A stretch of 24,366 nt of DNA, taken from Alcaligenaceae bacterium UBA6179. GTDB lineage: Bacteria > Pseudomonadota > Gammaproteobacteria > Burkholderiales > Burkholderiaceae_B. The notes beneath the pieces are model-generated. The model saw only the letters and a program-made list of their open reading frames with translations, ran no database searches and had not been told where the DNA came from. The stretch spans positions 7,770 through 32,135 of the forward strand of contig DITR01000062.1 of the NCBI GenBank assembly GCA_002422175.1. Direction: 5' to 3'. This document shows, piece after piece, positions 21,351-24,366 of this stretch. The translations under genes were made by a program, and so were the position numbers. The first letter of the stretch is position 1. Every line of letters starts with the position of its first letter.

Positions 21351-22496
21351 ATGAATGTATTATTTTCATGGGTGGGTGCATTAAGCCTTGTGTTGTTTAC
21401 AGGTTTAAGCAGCATGGTGACTGTTGCCCGAGCCTCAACAAACCCCACAGTCAACCCCGTCGTTCTGGCCTCGGGTTTAACCAACCCCTGGGCATTGGCC
21501 TTTATAGGGAACGGCAACATGCTCGTTACCGAGCGGCCGGGTCGTATGCGGGTTATCAGTCAAACGGGCGTTGTGAGTGCACCGCTGAGCGGCTTGCCTA
21601 AAATTCAAGCCCAAGGTCAAGGTGGCTTGCTTGATGTCATCGTTGATCGTAACTTTGAAACCAATCAAACGATTTATTTTTGTTATACCGAACCAGATCT
21701 TCAAAACCCAAGCAGTGATCGTAACTCGACAGCTTTAGCTAAAGCAGAGTTGTCTACCGACCGCACAAAACTACTAAACGTTAAAGTCATTTTTCAGCAA
21801 GCACCTAAATTTGCAAGCGGCTTTCACTTTGGTTGCAGAATTGTGCAAGCGCCTGACAACACCTTATATTTAGGTTTAGGTGATCGTTTTAGTCTGATGC
21901 AACAAGCGCAATCGCTTGAAAATCATATCGGTAAAGTGATACGCATCAACCCTGATGGTTCGGTGCCAGCCGACAACCCCTTTGTAAATGTTGCAGAAGC
22001 CAAACCCGAGATTTGGTCTTACGGTCATCGAAACATTCAAGGCGCCGTGCTGGCGCCAGATGGCACCCTATGGATGCATGAACACGGCCCTCAGGGTGGT
22101 GACGAACTAAACATAATTAAACCCGGCACAAATTATGGCTGGCCTGTTATTACCTATGGTGAAAACTATGGTGGCGGGAAGATCGGCGCAGGCATTACTG
22201 CTCAAACGGGCATGGCACAACCGATTAAGTATTGGACACCCTCTATTGCACCGTCAGGTCTGGCATTGTTAACGAATAACCTTTACGGTCAAGCATGGCA
22301 AGATAGTTTAATTATTGGTTCGTTAAAGTTTCGATACCTAGTGCGTGTTTCTTTACAAAATGGCCAAGCAGGCGACCCAGAAATTATTTTGCCTGAACTG
22401 GGCCAACGTGTGCGTGATGTGCGTATTGGCCCCGATGGTTTAATTTACTTATTAACCGATCAAGCGAACGGGGAATTGATACGGCTTGACCCATAA
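21351..22496 (+). CDS. Periplasmic PQQ-dependent aldose sugar dehydrogenase-like protein (YliI type)
   Basis: A 381-residue soluble glucose dehydrogenase (GSDH/YliI) family beta-propeller that would oxidise aldoses with PQQ in the periplasm. Start at 21351 has AAAGGG seven bases upstream; the protein then has a signal peptide with cleavage after VARA (about residue 28). Family landmarks: NPWALAFIGNGNMLVTERPGRMRV (47-70), the histidine region GFHFGCRIV near 155-163, SYGHRNIQG near 223-231 and WMHEHGPQGGDELN (about 241-254). No PQQ-biosynthesis gene is seen here, so the cofactor must come from elsewhere in the genome or the environment. Confidence 0.88.
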   Translation: MNVLFSWVGALSLVLFTGLSSMVTVARASTNPTVNPVVLASGLTNPWALAFIGNGNMLVTERPGRMRVISQTGVVSAPLSGLPKIQAQGQGGLLDVIVDRNFETNQTIYFCYTEPDLQNPSSDRNSTALAKAELSTDRTKLLNVKVIFQQAPKFASGFHFGCRIVQAPDNTLYLGLGDRFSLMQQAQSLENHIGKVIRINPDGSVPADNPFVNVAEAKPEIWSYGHRNIQGAVLAPDGTLWMHEHGPQGGDELNIIKPGTNYGWPVITYGENYGGGKIGAGITAQTGMAQPIKYWTPSIAPSGLALLTNNLYGQAWQDSLIIGSLKFRYLVRVSLQNGQAGDPEIILPELGQRVRDVRIGPDGLIYLLTDQANGELIRLDP

Positions 22497-22616
22497 TTTG
22501 GCTTCAAATGTATAGTGTGGTGTTTTTTGTATCGCGCTAATTATTAAGTAATCTGCGCTAAACAGAGCGAGTATGATAGAAATGCTGCTTTGACAACCTG
22601 TGTTCGTCAGCATTTC

Positions 22617-23324
22617 ATGGCAAAGGGAATGGAACCGCTTAAGAAAATATTGGTTGTTGACGATGACCCAGAGTTGCGACAGCTACTCTCAACTTATCTC
22701 AATAAGCATGGGTACAACACTACCATGGCGGCCAATGCGGTTGATTTAGAAGCGCAAATTATGCGGTTTAGCCCTGATTTAGTTGTACTTGACCGAATGA
22801 TGCCCGGCCGAGAGGGTATGGCGGCCTGTCGTGCATTGCGCGAGCAAGGGGAAGACGTGCCCGTTATATTGCTCACCGCGAAAGATGAGGCTGTTGACAG
22901 AATTATGGGTCTTGAGTCTGGCGCAGATGATTATCTCGGCAAACCTTTTGACCCTCGTGAATTACTTGCACGGATCGAGGCGGTGCTCAGACGCAAGGCA
23001 GGGCCTTCAGCACTAAAACCACAAGGCCCTTATCATTTTGGGCCTTTTGTGTTTGATGCCGATGCACGTCAATTAAGTCGTGAAGGTGAGTTAATAAAGT
23101 TAACGGGTGGCGAAATAGATTTGCTGGGCGTTTTAATTCATCATGCGGGCAAGCCCTTGTCTAGAGAACGTCTTTTAATGCTCACGCGTGATGATGTCGG
23201 TGACCGCACTGACCGCACAATTGATATTGCGGTGTCGCGTTTACGTCGCCTAATTGAAGACGACCTTAAATCCCCCCGTTGGGTTCAAACTGTTTGGGGT
23301 GTGGGGTACCGTTTCGTTCCATGA
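22617..23324 (+). CDS. OmpR-family response regulator
   Basis: A 235-residue DNA-binding response regulator. Receiver domain: acidic pair Asp15/Asp16 in ILVVDDDPEL, phosphoacceptor Asp59 in VVLDRMMPG, Thr87 and Lys109 (SGADDYLGKP). A C-terminal winged helix (from about residue 140) includes LTGGEIDLLGVLIHHAGKPLSRERL and the final DRTIDIAVSRLRRLIEDD...GVGYRFVP. It is closest in style to OmpR. The start at 22617 is the first ATG before the receiver; 22629 is also possible. Its stop overlaps the kinase start by four bases (ATGA), typical of a translationally coupled pair. Confidence 0.93.
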   Translation: MAKGMEPLKKILVVDDDPELRQLLSTYLNKHGYNTTMAANAVDLEAQIMRFSPDLVVLDRMMPGREGMAACRALREQGEDVPVILLTAKDEAVDRIMGLESGADDYLGKPFDPRELLARIEAVLRRKAGPSALKPQGPYHFGPFVFDADARQLSREGELIKLTGGEIDLLGVLIHHAGKPLSRERLLMLTRDDVGDRTDRTIDIAVSRLRRLIEDDLKSPRWVQTVWGVGYRFVP

Positions 23325-24366
23325 AAAAAATACCGTTTTTACCCTTATCATTGCGCGCCCGCATTCTTTGGCTGGTTTTAATCTCAGTGATTGCTGCCCA
23401 AGCTTTAACGCTTTACGCCATTTTTTGGTATCAGCGTACCCAAGTGCAATCAGCTGCTGTCAGTATGTTGGTAACCAGTATTCGAACGTTACAGTCGGCC
23501 ATGCAGTTCGTACCAATTGAGCAACGCGAAGCATTTGTTCAGTTGACCTCTAAAGGTGAATGGCGCTTAAGGCTTAATCATTTGCCACGAGAAGCCCGGT
23601 TTCAATCATTCAAGGGCCTAGAGCCCGCCCCTGCGGGGGCACAGCAGATGCGCCAAAGCCTGCGTCGGCTTTCGAAAGATATTAATCGTGCCTTGGGTGA
23701 AAAGAGTCAAGTTGCTATTGTTGCAAGTGGTCAACCAATTCTTTACGTATCAATTGGAGACAAGCAATGGCTTGAAATACCACTTGATCGCATTGATCCA
23801 CCCATTACACACAACATGTTGTTGGGTTGGTTGGTCAGCTTGGTCGGTTTGCTTTTTATTGCCATGGGGTTCTCTTGGCGCATTTCTGCACCCATTGCGC
23901 GCTTAGTCAAAGCAACTAAACAATTAGAGCTGGGTCATCCACAACCGGTAAAACCCGCGGGCCCCAAAGAAGTGCGTGAACTTGGCGAGGGCTTCAATGC
24001 TATGTTGCATGCCTTGCAACAAACGCAACAAACTCAACGTACTTTATTAGCCGGTCTGCCGCATGACTTGAAAGGTCCGTTAGCTCGCATGGCATTGCGT
24101 ATTGAAATGACCGAAGACGAGGTGCTTAAGCAGGGTTTAAAACGTGATTTGGCTGATATGCAGCGTATGGTTGAGCAGTTTCTTGACTTCATTCGTGGCC
24201 AAGATGCCGAACGCTTAAATCGCAAACCAATAGAGATTAAAGATACTGCGCGTCTTACCTTATTCGGTGCTTCAATCGACACACCCACAGATGCATCAAG
24301 CGATGTATTCACTCAAACAACACATGCTATACCTTCTTTAATGCCGGTAACCGTATTGGCTGACAC
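23321..24366 (+). CDS. EnvZ-like sensor histidine kinase, truncated by the window end
   Basis: The frame opens at ATG 23321, inside the response regulator stop codon, and stays open to the window edge (348 complete codons). Transmembrane helix 1 is at about residues 12-33 (RILWLVLISVIAAQALTLYA), a periplasmic loop of about 130 residues follows, and helix 2 is near 167-186. A HAMP domain (RISAPIARLVKATKQLELG...) and a dimerisation box with His248 in LAGLPHDLKGPLARMALR come next. EnvZ-type kinases normally read SHD(L)RTPL here; Gly252 replaces the Thr. The ATPase domain lies outside the window except for its first residues. It would phosphorylate the adjacent regulator in response to a periplasmic or membrane signal. 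Confidence 0.92.
   Translation, partial: MKKIPFLPLSLRARILWLVLISVIAAQALTLYAIFWYQRTQVQSAAVSMLVTSIRTLQSAMQFVPIEQREAFVQLTSKGEWRLRLNHLPREARFQSFKGLEPAPAGAQQMRQSLRRLSKDINRALGEKSQVAIVASGQPILYVSIGDKQWLEIPLDRIDPPITHNMLLGWLVSLVGLLFIAMGFSWRISAPIARLVKATKQLELGHPQPVKPAGPKEVRELGEGFNAMLHALQQTQQTQRTLLAGLPHDLKGPLARMALRIEMTEDEVLKQGLKRDLADMQRMVEQFLDFIRGQDAERLNRKPIEIKDTARLTLFGASIDTPTDASSDVFTQTTHAIPSLMPVTVLAD

Noticed and set aside
24034..24312. Minus-strand open frame of 92 codons
   Set aside because: It is antisense to the histidine kinase HAMP/dimerisation region, which has clear motifs; no ribosome site or recognisable domain.

Overview
The window looks like the chromosome of a Burkholderiales-type betaproteobacterium of moderate to low GC. 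The taxonomic call rests on the CysI / DUF934 / SUMT / CbiX sulfite-assimilation block, the TcuA/TcuB pair and the style of the housekeeping genes; it is inferred from remembered family resemblance, not from a search. No rRNA, tRNA, CRISPR array or insertion sequence was seen.

Layout. (1) Positions 1-1897: the tail of a membrane protein, then three minus-strand single genes (YaiI/DUF188, nicotinamidase, GNAT acetyltransferase). (2) 1981-4585: a visibly GC-rich chromate transporter, a very AT-rich 4HBT thioesterase and a beta-carbonic anhydrase that ends in a clear terminator. (3) 4685-15722: a catabolic island of nine genes in five transcription units: tcuB-tcuA (Fe-S/heme membrane electron carrier plus FAD dehydrogenase), a divergently placed comA-like plus TrmB-family regulator pair, prpF-like isomerase, a four-gene NitT/TauT-type ABC importer, and a convergent MmgE/PrpD-family enzyme. 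(4) 16129-19557: sulfite reductase hemoprotein, DUF934 protein, siroheme methyltransferase and, convergent and overlapping, a CbiX/SirB-type chelatase. (5) 19713-24366: alpha/beta hydrolase, adenine phosphoribosyltransferase, periplasmic PQQ-type sugar dehydrogenase, and an OmpR/EnvZ-like two-component pair whose kinase runs off the window.

The main discovery candidate is region 3. Four intergenic regions of the island carry the same 17-bp partly dyad-symmetric element (GTAGYATT...WAC), placed over the -10 region of good TTGACA/TTGACC promoters in three of the four. The island encodes one regulator, of the TrmB family, which is uncommon in proteobacteria. It is therefore probably one regulon. 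The enzyme set (dehydrogenation to C=C, double-bond isomerisation, a hydratase/decarboxylase-type enzyme, and a phosphosulfolactate-synthase-like TIM barrel) fits catabolism of an unsaturated or branched polycarboxylate, possibly a sulfonate. The ComA-like protein lacks several signature residues of archaeal ComA, so its substrate is probably not phosphoenolpyruvate.

The adjacent sulfur block has sulfite reductase but none of cysH, cysD and cysN, which in related organisms usually lie between the DUF934 gene and cobA. A cell that can use sulfite but perhaps not sulfate would benefit from a sulfite-releasing sulfonate pathway. This link is a hypothesis.
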